Below, piece after piece: positions 45,174 through 53,767 of a DNA stretch of 64,000 nt; within the stretch, counting starts at the first letter, position 1; each line of letters starts with the position of its first letter. The notes under the pieces are model-generated. The model saw only the letters and a program-made list of their open reading frames with translations, was not told where the DNA came from and made no database searches. The translations under genes were made by a program, and so were the position numbers. The DNA is taken from positions 62,001 through 126,000 of the forward strand of contig NZ_FNIT01000003.1 in the NCBI RefSeq assembly GCF_900104035.1, read 5' to 3'. The stretch comes from Aureimonas jatrophae. Lineage in GTDB: Bacteria > Pseudomonadota > Alphaproteobacteria > Rhizobiales > Rhizobiaceae.

Positions 45174-46340
45174 TCACGATTGGCGCGTTGTCCGCCAGTC
45201 TTCGTGAGCGTCCAGCCGATCCTCGAGCAGTTCCTTGTAGAGCACTGAGAGCGCCGCCATGACGTCTCGCTCGGTGTATCCATCTCGAACGCGCTCGGCC
45301 GCAGCGGCGCCCATCCGGTGGACGAGTTCCCGTGAGGCCGCCAACCGCTCGATGGCGGCCGCCAGTCCCTCGATGTCGTCCACCGGACGAACGAAGCCGT
45401 CGAGGCCATCGCGTACGAACGAGCGACAGCCGGGAACATCGGTGGTCAGGTTGAGCCGACCGCATGCCGCGGACTCGAGCAGCGTGCGCGGAAGGCCCTC
45501 GCCGCCGCGAGAGGGCAGGATCGCCGCGTCGTGCGTTGCCCAGACCGAGACGACATCGCGCGTTGCGCCATGAAAGCGAACGCCGGGGCGTCGGCCCCAC
45601 TCCTCAAGCGTCGTTTGGGCGATCGAGCGTGGATTGGAGGGATCAGGCGCCCCGTAGAGGTCGAGTTCGACGTCGACTCCCTTCCGACGTGCGAGCGATA
45701 CGGCCTCAACCGCGGTATCGACGCCTTTCGACCAAAGCATGCGCGAAACCAGCGCAAGGCGAAGCGGCCCGTCGCCCAGCGGCGACTGAACGGGCAGGGC
45801 ATCCGGGTCTATGCCCGCCCCACCGACGAAACGGCAGTTCTTGTCTGCTGGGTCGAAACCCAGCACGAGAGGGTCATCACGATTCTCGAATAGGAAGACC
45901 GTTCGCGACGATCTCAACGGGCCACGCAACAAGGTCCGGAGTATCAAACGGCCGAGCCTTCCCTTCGCGTCGCGTCGAGCCCCGATGAGGCCCAGGCCCG
46001 TCGGTGCGAAGACGCGGCGCTCGATGCCCGCCGCGCGAGCCGCCGCGCCGCCTGTCAGGATCGACTTCAACGCGATGCAATGCACGAGATCGGGCTTTTC
46101 GGTCACCAGGACGTTGCGCATGGTGCGAACGGTGCGAAGCAAGGCGTGAGGGTTGAGACTTCGTCGCTCCGCTTCCACCGCCCGAACACGAGCGCCGGTT
46201 GCCTCGATGATCGCGGCATGGTCCCGAACACGCGTCACGACCATGACATCCAGCCCCATCTCGCGCGCAGCGCGTGCCATGGGCAGGAAGTGCGAGGCGA
46301 AGAACCAGTCCTCGGTGACGACAAAGGCAATCTTGGGCAT
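45174..46340 (-). CDS. Family 4 glycosyltransferase (PglA-like)
   Basis: 388 residues, GT-B fold. N-terminal FVVTEDWFFASHFLPMARAA and MRNVLVTEKPDLVHCIALK, and the C-terminal donor-binding EX7E region LPSRGGEGLPRTLLESAACG. Resembles GT4 enzymes that transfer HexNAc-type sugars to lipid-linked acceptors. With the aminotransferase gene 83 bases downstream it forms a small glycan pair. ATG at 46340. Confidence 0.9.
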   Translation of the reverse strand: MPKIAFVVTEDWFFASHFLPMARAAREMGLDVMVVTRVRDHAAIIEATGARVRAVEAERRSLNPHALLRTVRTMRNVLVTEKPDLVHCIALKSILTGGAAARAAGIERRVFAPTGLGLIGARRDAKGRLGRLILRTLLRGPLRSSRTVFLFENRDDPLVLGFDPADKNCRFVGGAGIDPDALPVQSPLGDGPLRLALVSRMLWSKGVDTAVEAVSLARRKGVDVELDLYGAPDPSNPRSIAQTTLEEWGRRPGVRFHGATRDVVSVWATHDAAILPSRGGEGLPRTLLESAACGRLNLTTDVPGCRSFVRDGLDGFVRPVDDIEGLAAAIERLAASRELVHRMGAAAAERVRDGYTERDVMAALSVLYKELLEDRLDAHEDWRTTRQS

Positions 46341-46430
46341 GGTGGCGTGTATCGATGCTGACGCGTGACCCCGCAAGGGTCTTGTCGCGCCAGCGGTCTC
46401 TGCCTCACACGCGAGGTGAGGCTGTCCTCC

Positions 46431-46934
46431 TCAACCTGCTGTTTCCGCGAGCTCGATGGCCCGCGTTCCGGTTAGGTCGCGTTGGCAGATCAGCGTGGCC
46501 GACGTCCGGATCGTGCCGTCCTTCCAGTAGGCGAAAACGCGGTCGCACTCGGCATCGCGATAGGCGATCCAAGCGCGCTGAGCGCTCTTGAGCGTGGAAA
46601 CGATGTCGGTTTCGTAGTTGGCGGAGAGTTCGCGATCCTTCTCTTCAGCTGCCTTCAGGGCAGCCTGATAGTTGCGGTTGAGGATCGTGTCCCACGCCGC
46701 TCGTTCGGTCTCGAGACAGGCGTCGGTCGCCATCGTGGACACCGCGCCCGGAAGCGCCATGCAGCTCTCCGTTGCCTTGCCAAGGCAGCTCCGCGGCTCG
46801 TCACCAGCTGCCGCGATGCAGCTTTCGACGCTCCGCAACGTCTCGGCTTCGCTGGGACCGAAGTCCTGCGCAACGGCGAGCGGGCTCAAACCAAGTAGGA
46901 CGAGAAGGGAGAGGAATGCGACGCGCGTCGCCAT
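46431..46934 (-). CDS. LprI-like lysozyme inhibitor (DUF1311) protein
   Basis: 167 residues. Signal peptide to about residue 22 (PLAVAQ), then a four-cysteine DUF1311 domain: ESCIAAAGDEPRSC, CMALPG, CLETERAAWD and ECDRVFAYWKDGT. The family includes LprI, a lysozyme inhibitor of mycobacteria. Periplasmic. Its start is 76 bases from the divergent tspO gene. Confidence 0.85.
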   Translation of the reverse strand: MATRVAFLSLLVLLGLSPLAVAQDFGPSEAETLRSVESCIAAAGDEPRSCLGKATESCMALPGAVSTMATDACLETERAAWDTILNRNYQAALKAAEEKDRELSANYETDIVSTLKSAQRAWIAYRDAECDRVFAYWKDGTIRTSATLICQRDLTGTRAIELAETAG

Positions 46935-47010
46935 GGCGGGTTGGTTCCTTCGTAGAGCCGGACTAAACGAACGGAACGCTATCCTTCCGTTTGGTCGGGG
47001 ACAATCTGCC

Positions 47011-47469
47011 GTGTCGCTTCTTGCGTTCCTTGTTTTATCGGCGGCCGTCGCCTCGACCGGCATCATCTTCAAACCGGGTGTCTGGTATCGGGGTCTGAAG
47101 AAGCCTGCCTGGACACCGCCGAACCGCGCGTTCCCGATCGTCTGGTCGATCCTCTACATCCTGATCGCGATCAGTGGGTGGCTCGTCTGGCGACAGCAGG
47201 GGTTGAGCTGGCCGTTTCTGATCTTCGCTGCGCAACTCGTCGCTAATCTCCTGTGGTCCTGGCTCTTCTTCGGACGGCGTCGCCCGGACCTGGCGTTCGC
47301 AGATATCGTCGTGCTCTGGATCTTGGTGGCCGCCAACATTGCGGCATTCGCCCCGATCAGCGCGACGGCAGCCTGGTTGCTCGTGCCGTATCTCGTTTGG
47401 GTGAGCGTTGCGGTGGCGCTCAATCTTTCGGTATGGCGCCTCAATCGAGATCGCGGGGTCTTCGCCTGA
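47011..47469 (+). CDS. tspO: TspO/MBR family tryptophan-rich sensory protein
   Basis: 152 residues, five membrane helices. LKKPAWTPPNRAFPIVWSIL and NLLWSWLFFGRRRPDLAF are TspO landmarks; the protein binds tetrapyrroles or cholesterol-like ligands in the membrane. The start is a GTG at 47011 with GGGG upstream, giving the usual short N-terminus; an ATG at 46933 would overlap the divergent LprI-like gene and add a soluble leader. Regulatory role in oxygen or porphyrin response in other alphaproteobacteria. Confidence 0.88.
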   Translation: MSLLAFLVLSAAVASTGIIFKPGVWYRGLKKPAWTPPNRAFPIVWSILYILIAISGWLVWRQQGLSWPFLIFAAQLVANLLWSWLFFGRRRPDLAFADIVVLWILVAANIAAFAPISATAAWLLVPYLVWVSVAVALNLSVWRLNRDRGVFA

Positions 47470-47543
47470 CCGCGCCGCTTGACGCCTCTGGTCGCGTCCG
47501 TCACACCCCCGGCGCCGCGCACGGCGCGAAAGGGAACCCCGAC

Positions 47544-48308
47544 ATGAGCTTTGCCATCTACCCGAGCCTTGAGGGACGTTCCGTGTTCGTCACCGGCGGT
47601 GCGTCGGGGATCGGTGCCGACATCGTCCGCGCGTTTGCCGCGCAAGGCTCGCGCGTCGGCTTTGTTGATCTGGACGAAGCCCGGGCCACGGCACTCGTCA
47701 ATGAAATCGAGGCGACCGGGAAGGGCATGGTCGCCTTCGAGCCTTGCGACCTGCGCGATATCGACGCCTTGCGCGATGCCCTCGGTCGGTTGCGTGAGCG
47801 CGTGGGACCGGCCGATGTTCTCGTCAACAACGCCGCCCGTGACGATCGCCACGGATGGCAGGACGTCACGCCCGACTACTACGATGAGCGCATCGCCACG
47901 AATCTGAGACACATGTTCTTCGCGACCCAAGCGGTTGCCCCGGACATGATCGCCCGTAACCGCGGCTCGATCGTCAATCTCGGTTCGAACTCCTGGTGGG
48001 AGGCCGGCGGCGGTATGCCCGTCTACACGACGGCCAAGGCGGCCGTTCACGGCATGACGCGCTCGTTCGCACGCGATCTCGGACCGCATCGTATCCGCGT
48101 TAACACCGTGGTGCCGGGTTGGGTGATGACCGAGCGACAGAAGGAGCTTTGGGTAACGCCCGAAGCTCTCGACCGGACATTGGCTCGCCAGTGCATTCCA
48201 GTACCGATCGAGCCTGTGTATCTCGCGCGGATGGTTCTGTTCCTGGCGTCCGACGATGCCGCCATGTGCACGGCCAACAACTACATGGTGGAAGCGGGCT
48301 CGATCTGA
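47544..48308 (+). CDS. XylB-like sugar 1-dehydrogenase (classical SDR)
   Basis: 254 residues. NAD motif TGGASGIGAD, catalytic NLGSNSWWEAG and YTTAK. Many positions match, as I recall it, the D-xylose 1-dehydrogenase of Caulobacter: AIYPSLEG start, DDRHGWQDVT, YYDERIATNLRHM and LARMVLFLASDDAAMCT. It would oxidise a pentose to its lactone in the Weimberg-type route. No lactonase, dehydratase or aldehyde dehydrogenase of that pathway is beside it. ATG at 47544. Confidence 0.85.
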   Translation: MSFAIYPSLEGRSVFVTGGASGIGADIVRAFAAQGSRVGFVDLDEARATALVNEIEATGKGMVAFEPCDLRDIDALRDALGRLRERVGPADVLVNNAARDDRHGWQDVTPDYYDERIATNLRHMFFATQAVAPDMIARNRGSIVNLGSNSWWEAGGGMPVYTTAKAAVHGMTRSFARDLGPHRIRVNTVVPGWVMTERQKELWVTPEALDRTLARQCIPVPIEPVYLARMVLFLASDDAAMCTANNYMVEAGSI

Positions 48309-48369
48309 CCGCGGTCGGCCTTCTCCCGGCTGCTGTCGTGTCTTCGCTACCGGACACCGCACCGATCCG

Positions 48370-48397
48370 CTAAGGCGAACCGTTCGTTCCGCCTTAG
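48370..48397 (+). promoter_or_regulatory. Hairpin before purU
   Basis: Stem of eight perfect pairs (CTAAGGCG with CGCCTTAG) extended by a GAAC/GTTC segment with one bulge, ending 18 bases before the purU GTG. No T run follows. May be the end of the dehydrogenase transcript or a leader structure. Confidence 0.45.
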
Positions 48398-48415
48398 CCA
48401 GGGAGCCGCACGCCC

Positions 48416-49282
48416 GTGCCCACGCCCGAAGACTTCATTCTATCCCTGTCATGCCCGAACCGTCCGGGTATCGTCGCGGCCGTATCACGGCACCTGTTCG
48501 ACAACGGGGCCGACATTCGTGAGGCGGCTCAGTTCGATGATCCCGAGACGGGACGCTTCTTCATGCGCGTGCGCTTTGCCATCGTTCAGGCGGTGGTGAC
48601 GGTGGATAGTCTGACCAAGGGCTTCGAAACCATCGCAGACCGTTTCGGGATGGATTGGCGTGTCTCATCGAGCGCGAAACGGCAGAAGGTGCTGATTCTC
48701 GTCTCACGCTTCGATCATTGCCTGGCCGATCTTCTCTACCGGTGGCGGATCGGCGAGTTGGCCATGGACATCGTCGGCATCGCGGCGAACTACCCGCGCG
48801 AGACCTACGGGCACCACGATTTCGACGGCATCCCCTTTCATTACCTTCCGGTGACGCGCGACACGAAGCGTGAGCAGGAGGCCCGCATTCTCGCGATCGT
48901 CGAGGAAACGGGTGCCGACCTCGTCGTTCTCGCTCGTTACATGCAGATTCTGTCGGACGAGATGTCCGCGGCACTGTCGGGTCGCTGCATCAATATCCAC
49001 CATTCCTTCCTGCCGGGCTTCAAGGGTGCCAAGCCCTATCACCAGGCCCATCTGCGAGGCGTGAAGTTGATTGGCGCAACCGCTCACTATGTCACGGCCG
49101 ATCTCGATGAGGGGCCGATCATTGAGCAGGATGTCGAGCGCATCTCGCATCAGGATGCGCCCGACGACCTCGTCCGCAAGGGGCGCGATATCGAACGACG
49201 GGTCCTGTCGCGAGCGATCGCATGGCATCTCGATAATCGCGTTATCCTGAACGGCGACAAGACCGTCGTCTTCCGCGACTGA
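48416..49282 (+). CDS. purU: Formyltetrahydrofolate deformylase
   Basis: 288 residues. An N-terminal ACT domain ([21 protein letters not shown]) and a C-terminal formyltransferase-type domain with [20 protein letters not shown] and [17 protein letters not shown]. Releases formate from 10-formyl-THF, balancing one-carbon units and purine formate supply. GTG start at 48416. Its stop is 41 bases before the CtrA-type box of minC. Confidence 0.95.
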   Translation: MPTPEDFILSLSCPNRPGIVAAVSRHLFDNGADIREAAQFDDPETGRFFMRVRFAIVQAVVTVDSLTKGFETIADRFGMDWRVSSSAKRQKVLILVSRFDHCLADLLYRWRIGELAMDIVGIAANYPRETYGHHDFDGIPFHYLPVTRDTKREQEARILAIVEETGADLVVLARYMQILSDEMSAALSGRCINIHHSFLPGFKGAKPYHQAHLRGVKLIGATAHYVTADLDEGPIIEQDVERISHQDAPDDLVRKGRDIERRVLSRAIAWHLDNRVILNGDKTVVFRD

Positions 49283-49323
49283 TCCGCAACGGTTCCCTTT
49301 CGGCGCCCACCATCGGGTACGAA

Positions 49324-49338
49324 TTAACCCTCGGTTAA
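49324..49338 (+). promoter_or_regulatory. CtrA-type binding site upstream of minC
   Basis: TTAA, seven bases, TTAA at 49324-49338: an exact match to the CtrA half-site spacing, 40 bases before the minC ATG. In Sinorhizobium CtrA is reported to repress min genes. Confidence 0.65.
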
Positions 49339-49378
49339 GCCTGAGGGTGTTCAGTCGGTCATCAACGAAGCCTTAACG

Positions 49379-50122
49379 ATGATGACCGAAACCTTAACCT
49401 CCCGTAAAGCGGTCCGCCTGCGTGGTCGCTCCTTCCTGGCTCTGGTGCTGTCGCCGGAACTTCCGTTCCGCGACTGGCTGGCCCAGCTGGACGATCTCGC
49501 GCGGCGATCCACCGGCTTCTTCCTAGGCCGTCCGATCGTTCTGGACGTGAGCGGCCTACCGATCACCCGTGAGCAGCTGGCTGATCTGCTGGCTGAACTT
49601 ACGAAGCGGAACGTCCGCGTCATGGGCATCGAAGGTGCCCTGCCGTCGATCCTCGGACCCGGCATGCCGCCTGAGATGAAGGGCGGGCGCAACGCACCCG
49701 ACATCGAGGTACCGGAAGCGAACGCCGCGCCAGCAGCCGCGAAGCCTGCAACCGACACCGTACAGGCGCGCTTTGCGATGCCGGCGCCGACGCCCTCGCT
49801 GCTGATCGAGACACCTGTCCGCTCCGGTCAGTCGATCATCTTCCCGGAAGGCGATGTCACGATTCTCGGCTCGATCTCGTCGGGCGCCGAGGTGATCGCT
49901 GGGGGCTCGATCCATGTGTACGGCGCCCTGCGTGGGCGCGCGCTCGCCGGATCCAGCGGCAACGAGAACGCGCGCATCTTCTGCCGCAAGCTTGAGGCCG
50001 AACTCATCGCCATCGACGGTCTCTACAAGACCGCCGAGGACATCGATCCCAAGGTTTTCGGACAGCCGGTGCACGCCTGGCTGGACGACACCGTTCTGAA
50101 GACCGTGGTCCTGCCCGCATGA
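49379..50122 (+). CDS. minC: Septum site-determining protein MinC
   Basis: 247 residues. N-terminal FtsZ-interacting domain (PEL/FRDWLAQ region) and a C-terminal beta-helix from about residue 140 with VRSGQSIIFPEGDVTILGSI, SGAEVIAGGSIHVYGALRG and CRKLEAELIAIDG. Blocks Z-ring formation away from mid-cell with MinD. ATG at 49379 (49382 also possible). First gene of the minCDE run and probably under CtrA control. Confidence 0.95.
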   Translation: MMTETLTSRKAVRLRGRSFLALVLSPELPFRDWLAQLDDLARRSTGFFLGRPIVLDVSGLPITREQLADLLAELTKRNVRVMGIEGALPSILGPGMPPEMKGGRNAPDIEVPEANAAPAAAKPATDTVQARFAMPAPTPSLLIETPVRSGQSIIFPEGDVTILGSISSGAEVIAGGSIHVYGALRGRALAGSSGNENARIFCRKLEAELIAIDGLYKTAEDIDPKVFGQPVHAWLDDTVLKTVVLPA

Positions 50123-50200
50123 TGCGGCGGAGGATACGCGGCGTGCAACTCAGGCAGCCCGAGCGTCTGGGCCTCGACAACAAGGGAAGGAATGGCCTCC

Positions 50201-51019
50201 ATGGCTGAAGTGATGGTTGTGACATCGGGCAAGGGAGGCGTCGGCAAGACGACCTCGACCGCAGCATTGGGTGCGGCGTTGGCCCAGGCCGGCCAGAAGG
50301 TCGTCGTGGTCGACTTTGACGTCGGACTGCGCAATCTCGACCTCGTCATGGGTGCCGAGCGTCGCGTCGTGTATGACCTCATCAACGTCGTGCAGGGCGA
50401 TGCCAATCTGAATCAGGCGCTGATCCGCGACAAGCGCGTCGACACGCTGTGCCTGCTGCCGGCCTCCCAGACCCGCGACAAGGACAACCTCACGCAGGAC
50501 GGCGTCGACCGTGTGATGGATCAACTCCGCGCGCAGTTCGACTGGGTCATCTGCGACAGCCCGGCCGGGATCGAGCGCGGTGCGACTCTCGCCATGCGCC
50601 ACGCCGATCTCGCGGTTGTCGTCACCAACCCGGAGGTCTCCTCCGTGCGCGACTCGGACCGCATCATCGGCCTGCTCGACTCGAAGACTCTGCGTGCCGA
50701 AAGCGGCAACCGTATCGAGAAGCACCTGCTTCTCACACGCTACGACGCCGCGCGGGCCGAGCGTGGCGACATGCTGAAGATCGACGACGTTCTCGAGATC
50801 CTGTCGATCCCGCTGCTCGGGATCGTCCCGGAGAGCCCGGAAGTGCTGCGCGCGTCGAACCTGGGGACGCCGGTGACCCTGAGCGACGCGCAGAGCGCGC
50901 CCGCACGTGCCTATGCCGACGCAGCCCGCCGTCTGATGGGTCAGACCATTCCGATGACCGTGCCGGCCGATCGCAGCAAGGGACTCCTTAACAAGTTCTT
51001 CGGCCGGAGGGCTGCATGA
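50201..51019 (+). CDS. minD: Septum site-determining protein MinD
   Basis: 272 residues. Deviant Walker A KGGVGKTT at 11-18, switch [17 protein letters not shown], and a C-terminal membrane-targeting helix GLLNKFFGR. ATPase that recruits MinC to the membrane and is driven by MinE. ATG at 50201 gives correct spacing to GGAAGG; ATG at 50192 adds three residues. Overlaps minE (ATGA). Confidence 0.96.
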   Translation: MAEVMVVTSGKGGVGKTTSTAALGAALAQAGQKVVVVDFDVGLRNLDLVMGAERRVVYDLINVVQGDANLNQALIRDKRVDTLCLLPASQTRDKDNLTQDGVDRVMDQLRAQFDWVICDSPAGIERGATLAMRHADLAVVVTNPEVSSVRDSDRIIGLLDSKTLRAESGNRIEKHLLLTRYDAARAERGDMLKIDDVLEILSIPLLGIVPESPEVLRASNLGTPVTLSDAQSAPARAYADAARRLMGQTIPMTVPADRSKGLLNKFFGRRAA

Positions 51020-51294
51020 ACCTTTTCAACCTTTTCCAGAAGCGGTCCGCCGCTTCGTCCAGTGCGCCGGCAGCGCGCGAACGCCTTCAGGTACTGCTCG
51101 CCCATGAACGAGCGGAGATCGGTCAGGCGGATCTCGTATCGGTCCTGCGCGAGGAGATCCTCGCGGTCATCGCCAAGCACGTTCCCGTGAATCGGGACAA
51201 GGTGAAGGTGAAGATGGATCGCGGCGATCAGATCTCGATGCTCGAGGTCGATATCGAGCTGCCGCAGATCGCAGGCGCGGCTCTCGCCCATTAG
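51016..51294 (+). CDS. minE: Cell division topological specificity factor MinE
   Basis: 92 residues. N-terminal MinD-interacting segment ([15 protein letters not shown]) and C-terminal topological domain with [21 protein letters not shown]. Sets oscillation of MinCD. Coupled to minD. Confidence 0.95.
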   Translation: MNLFNLFQKRSAASSSAPAARERLQVLLAHERAEIGQADLVSVLREEILAVIAKHVPVNRDKVKVKMDRGDQISMLEVDIELPQIAGAALAH

Positions 51295-51377
51295 CCATCG
51301 GCGGCGTCTTGACGCCGCCGTCGTCGTGCCGCTTGGGCGATCTCCCACCCGGCGGCGCCTTTCCCAAGGAGAAGCAT

Positions 51378-51542
51378 ATGAGCCGAGCCGAACTCCTGGT
51401 CCGCCTTCAGCGCGTGCAGGACATGCCGCAGATGCAGGGTCGCAACATTCGCTCCGTCGCGGCCATCCTGTCGATCGACGCGCTTCAGAAGCATGTCGAA
51501 GTCTGCGAGGCGCAAGCCGAGAAGGCGGCCCTCAAGCAGTAG
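51378..51542 (+). CDS. Small hypothetical protein after minE
   Basis: 54 residues, MSRAELLVRLQRVQDMPQMQ onward, mostly helical and charged, no membrane segment or known domain. A strong ribosome binding site AAGGAG lies seven bases before the ATG and a strong terminator follows, so it is probably real. It lies 83 bases after minE in the same direction and may be transcribed with it. Function unknown. Confidence 0.7.
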   Translation: MSRAELLVRLQRVQDMPQMQGRNIRSVAAILSIDALQKHVEVCEAQAEKAALKQ

Positions 51543-51561
51543 GAAACCCAGACCCCGTGAG

Positions 51562-51601
51562 AAGGGCCGCCGCTTCCCGGCAGGAAGCGGCGGCCCTTTT
51601 T
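51562..51601 (+). terminator. Strong intrinsic terminator after the minCDE region
   Basis: Sixteen-base stem (51562-51577 with 51583-51598), five-base loop, then a T run to 51601. Ends the min transcript and also separates it from the convergent osmoprotectant gene. Confidence 0.95.
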
Positions 51602-51618
51602 GATGAAGCGTCGACGCT

Positions 51619-52533
51619 TTAGCGCAAAAGGTTGTTGCTGGTCAGGAAGTCCTCCGCGACCGCCCGCGCGGGTTCACCGCCCACCTGCACGCGACCGTTC
51701 AGATCTTGCAGCGTTTCAAGATCCAGCTTCTCGAAGATCGGCTTCAAGACGTCGGCGATCTTCGGGTTGGCCTGCAGAACCGCTTCGCGCACGATCGGGG
51801 TCGGCTGGTAGATCGGCTGAACGTTCTTGTCGTCATCGAGGACCTTAAGGCCGGATGGCGCGATGCCGCCGTCGGTCCCATAGACCATAGCGGTGTTGAC
51901 ACCGCTCGTTCCTTGCGCCGCCGCAGCGATGGTCGCCGCCGTGTCGCCGCCTGACAGCGTCAGCAGCTGCTCGGGCTTCAGCGTGAACTGGTAGGTCGTC
52001 TGGAATGCGGGCAGAGCGGAGGGCGAGTTGACGAACTCGGCTGAGGCAGCGAGCTTGGCGTCGCCCCCACCTGCGACCCAGCGCCCGAAATCGCTCAGCG
52101 ACGTCAGCTTGTTCGCTGTCGCGACGTCGTCGCGAACCGCCATGCCCCAGGTGTTGTTGGCGCTTGCGGGCGTCAACCAGACGATCTTGTTGGCCTCGTA
52201 GTCGAGCTTCTTGGCTTCTTCATAAGCGGCCGCCGCGTCCTTCCAGATCGGAGCGTCCGCCTTGTTGAAAAAGAATGCCGCGTTGCCCGTGTACTCGGGA
52301 TAGATATCGATTTCACCGGCCGTGATCGCCTGACGCATCACGGGCGTGCCGCCGAGTTGCAGGCGGTCCGTTGTCTCGATTCCGGCGTTCTGGAGGGCCA
52401 GCAACATGATGTTGCCGATGACGCCGCCTTCCGTATCAATCTTCGAGGAAACGACCACAGGCGCCGCGAATGCGGACCCAGCGAGCAGGACGCCCGTCAG
52501 GGCGGCTGAGAGGAAGGTTGGCAAACGCGGCAC
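51619..52533 (-). CDS. Osmoprotectant (glycine betaine/choline-type) ABC binding protein, orphan
   Basis: 304 residues. Signal peptide to about residue 23 (AFAA), then a ProX/OsmF-type binding domain: VVSSKIDTEGGVIGNIM, EIDIYPEYTGNAAFFF, and VNSPSALPAFQTTYQF. Ligand pocket aromatics point to a quaternary amine. GTG start at 52533 has AGGAG eight bases upstream. No permease or ATPase lies beside it, so it either feeds a distant transporter or its operon is split. Confidence 0.88.
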   Translation of the reverse strand: MPRLPTFLSAALTGVLLAGSAFAAPVVVSSKIDTEGGVIGNIMLLALQNAGIETTDRLQLGGTPVMRQAITAGEIDIYPEYTGNAAFFFNKADAPIWKDAAAAYEEAKKLDYEANKIVWLTPASANNTWGMAVRDDVATANKLTSLSDFGRWVAGGGDAKLAASAEFVNSPSALPAFQTTYQFTLKPEQLLTLSGGDTAATIAAAAQGTSGVNTAMVYGTDGGIAPSGLKVLDDDKNVQPIYQPTPIVREAVLQANPKIADVLKPIFEKLDLETLQDLNGRVQVGGEPARAVAEDFLTSNNLLR

Positions 52534-52755
52534 GAGCGATCTCCTGAGATTGAATCGACGCTATGATGTCGATCCAGAGGCGGCAATCCTGCGTTAATCC
52601 ACTAATTTCGCAAGGCGTTTTTGCCGATTCGACGCGTGCGGCGACAGGACGTGGAAGGCGAAACGTCGAATTCGTTAAATTTCTTTGAACTTCAAGGGAA
52701 CCAACTTCACGTTCGTTCGTATCACGAGCTTGCGGCAACAAGCTGGGGGACGGTG

Positions 52756-52932
52756 ATGACCGCTTCCGAAATCGTGACGGCCTTCGAGGCTGGCTTCATC
52801 ACGGAAAACGAGGCTACGGAGCAGGGGATGGTGGAGACGCTCGACGATCTCTACTCGCGTCTCTCGCGCGAGCGGACCTACCGTTCGCATGCCTCCAGCC
52901 GACATGGCGATCTGCAGCGCCGCCACGGCTAG
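52756..52932 (+). CDS. Small hypothetical protein
   Basis: 58 residues, beginning MTASEIVTAFEAGFITENEA, polar with a basic tail. A G-rich ribosome-binding stretch lies before the ATG, and an AT-rich region (52585-52700) with promoter-like sequence precedes it. No domain recognised; coding is likely but not certain. Confidence 0.5.
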   Translation: MTASEIVTAFEAGFITENEATEQGMVETLDDLYSRLSRERTYRSHASSRHGDLQRRHG

Positions 52933-53032
52933 GTTTCACGGCAGGGTCGCGTTGCTGGCGGCTTGATCGAGCGCGGCGTTACTCATAACCACGGCATCAG
53001 GAATTTCCTCCCGTGCCGGATTGTGGGCCTGT

Positions 53033-53767
53033 ATGACCGTCTTGTCCGTCAATGTGAATGCGGTGGCGATGCTGCGCAATCGTCGCGATTTGCCATGGCC
53101 CGACCTCACCCATATCGGTCGCCTTGCCTTGCAGGCAGGGGCTGGAGGACTGACGGTTCATCCTCGGCCTGATCAGCGTCACGTGCGTTTCACGGACCTT
53201 CCGATGCTGCGCGAACTCATCGACGAGTTTCCGGGCGCGGAGTTCAACATCGAAGGTTATCCGACCGAGCAGTTCCTGCTGTTGTGCGAGGATGCGCGGG
53301 CGGATCAGGTCACGCTGGTCCCGGACGATCCATCGCAGGCCACATCGGATCACGGCTGGGATTTTGCAGCGTCGCGTTCCTTGCTGGCGCCGATCATTGA
53401 TCGCCTGCGTGCTCGAGGCATCCGAGTTTCGCTGTTCGCTGATCCTTCGCCCATCGGCCTTGATCTGATCGCGGATTTGGGAGCTGAGCGGATCGAGCTT
53501 TATACCGGCCCGTACGGCGCGACCTATGCGAATGCCGAGGCGCGACGTCGCGAGCTCGAGCGGCTTCGCGAAACCGCCGAACGGGCGTTCGCGCTCGGAC
53601 TGGATACGAACGCTGGCCACGACCTGACTGTCGAAAATCTGCCCGCTTTGAAGCAGGCCGTGCCGCGTCTCGCAGAAGTCTCGATAGGCCACGCCTTGAC
53701 GGCCGACGCGCTGGAGTTCGGCATGGAGGAGACGGTTCGTCGCTTCCACGCGGCCTTGGCGTCGTGA
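53033..53767 (+). CDS. pdxJ: Pyridoxine 5'-phosphate synthase
   Basis: 244 residues, TIM barrel of the DXP-dependent vitamin B6 pathway. [15 protein letters not shown] at the start, [24 protein letters not shown] and a C-terminal [20 protein letters not shown] match PdxJ, including the conserved His and Glu residues. The stop overlaps the start of the CysC-type gene (GTGA), an odd partner for a B6 gene. Confidence 0.95.
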   Translation: MTVLSVNVNAVAMLRNRRDLPWPDLTHIGRLALQAGAGGLTVHPRPDQRHVRFTDLPMLRELIDEFPGAEFNIEGYPTEQFLLLCEDARADQVTLVPDDPSQATSDHGWDFAASRSLLAPIIDRLRARGIRVSLFADPSPIGLDLIADLGAERIELYTGPYGATYANAEARRRELERLRETAERAFALGLDTNAGHDLTVENLPALKQAVPRLAEVSIGHALTADALEFGMEETVRRFHAALAS

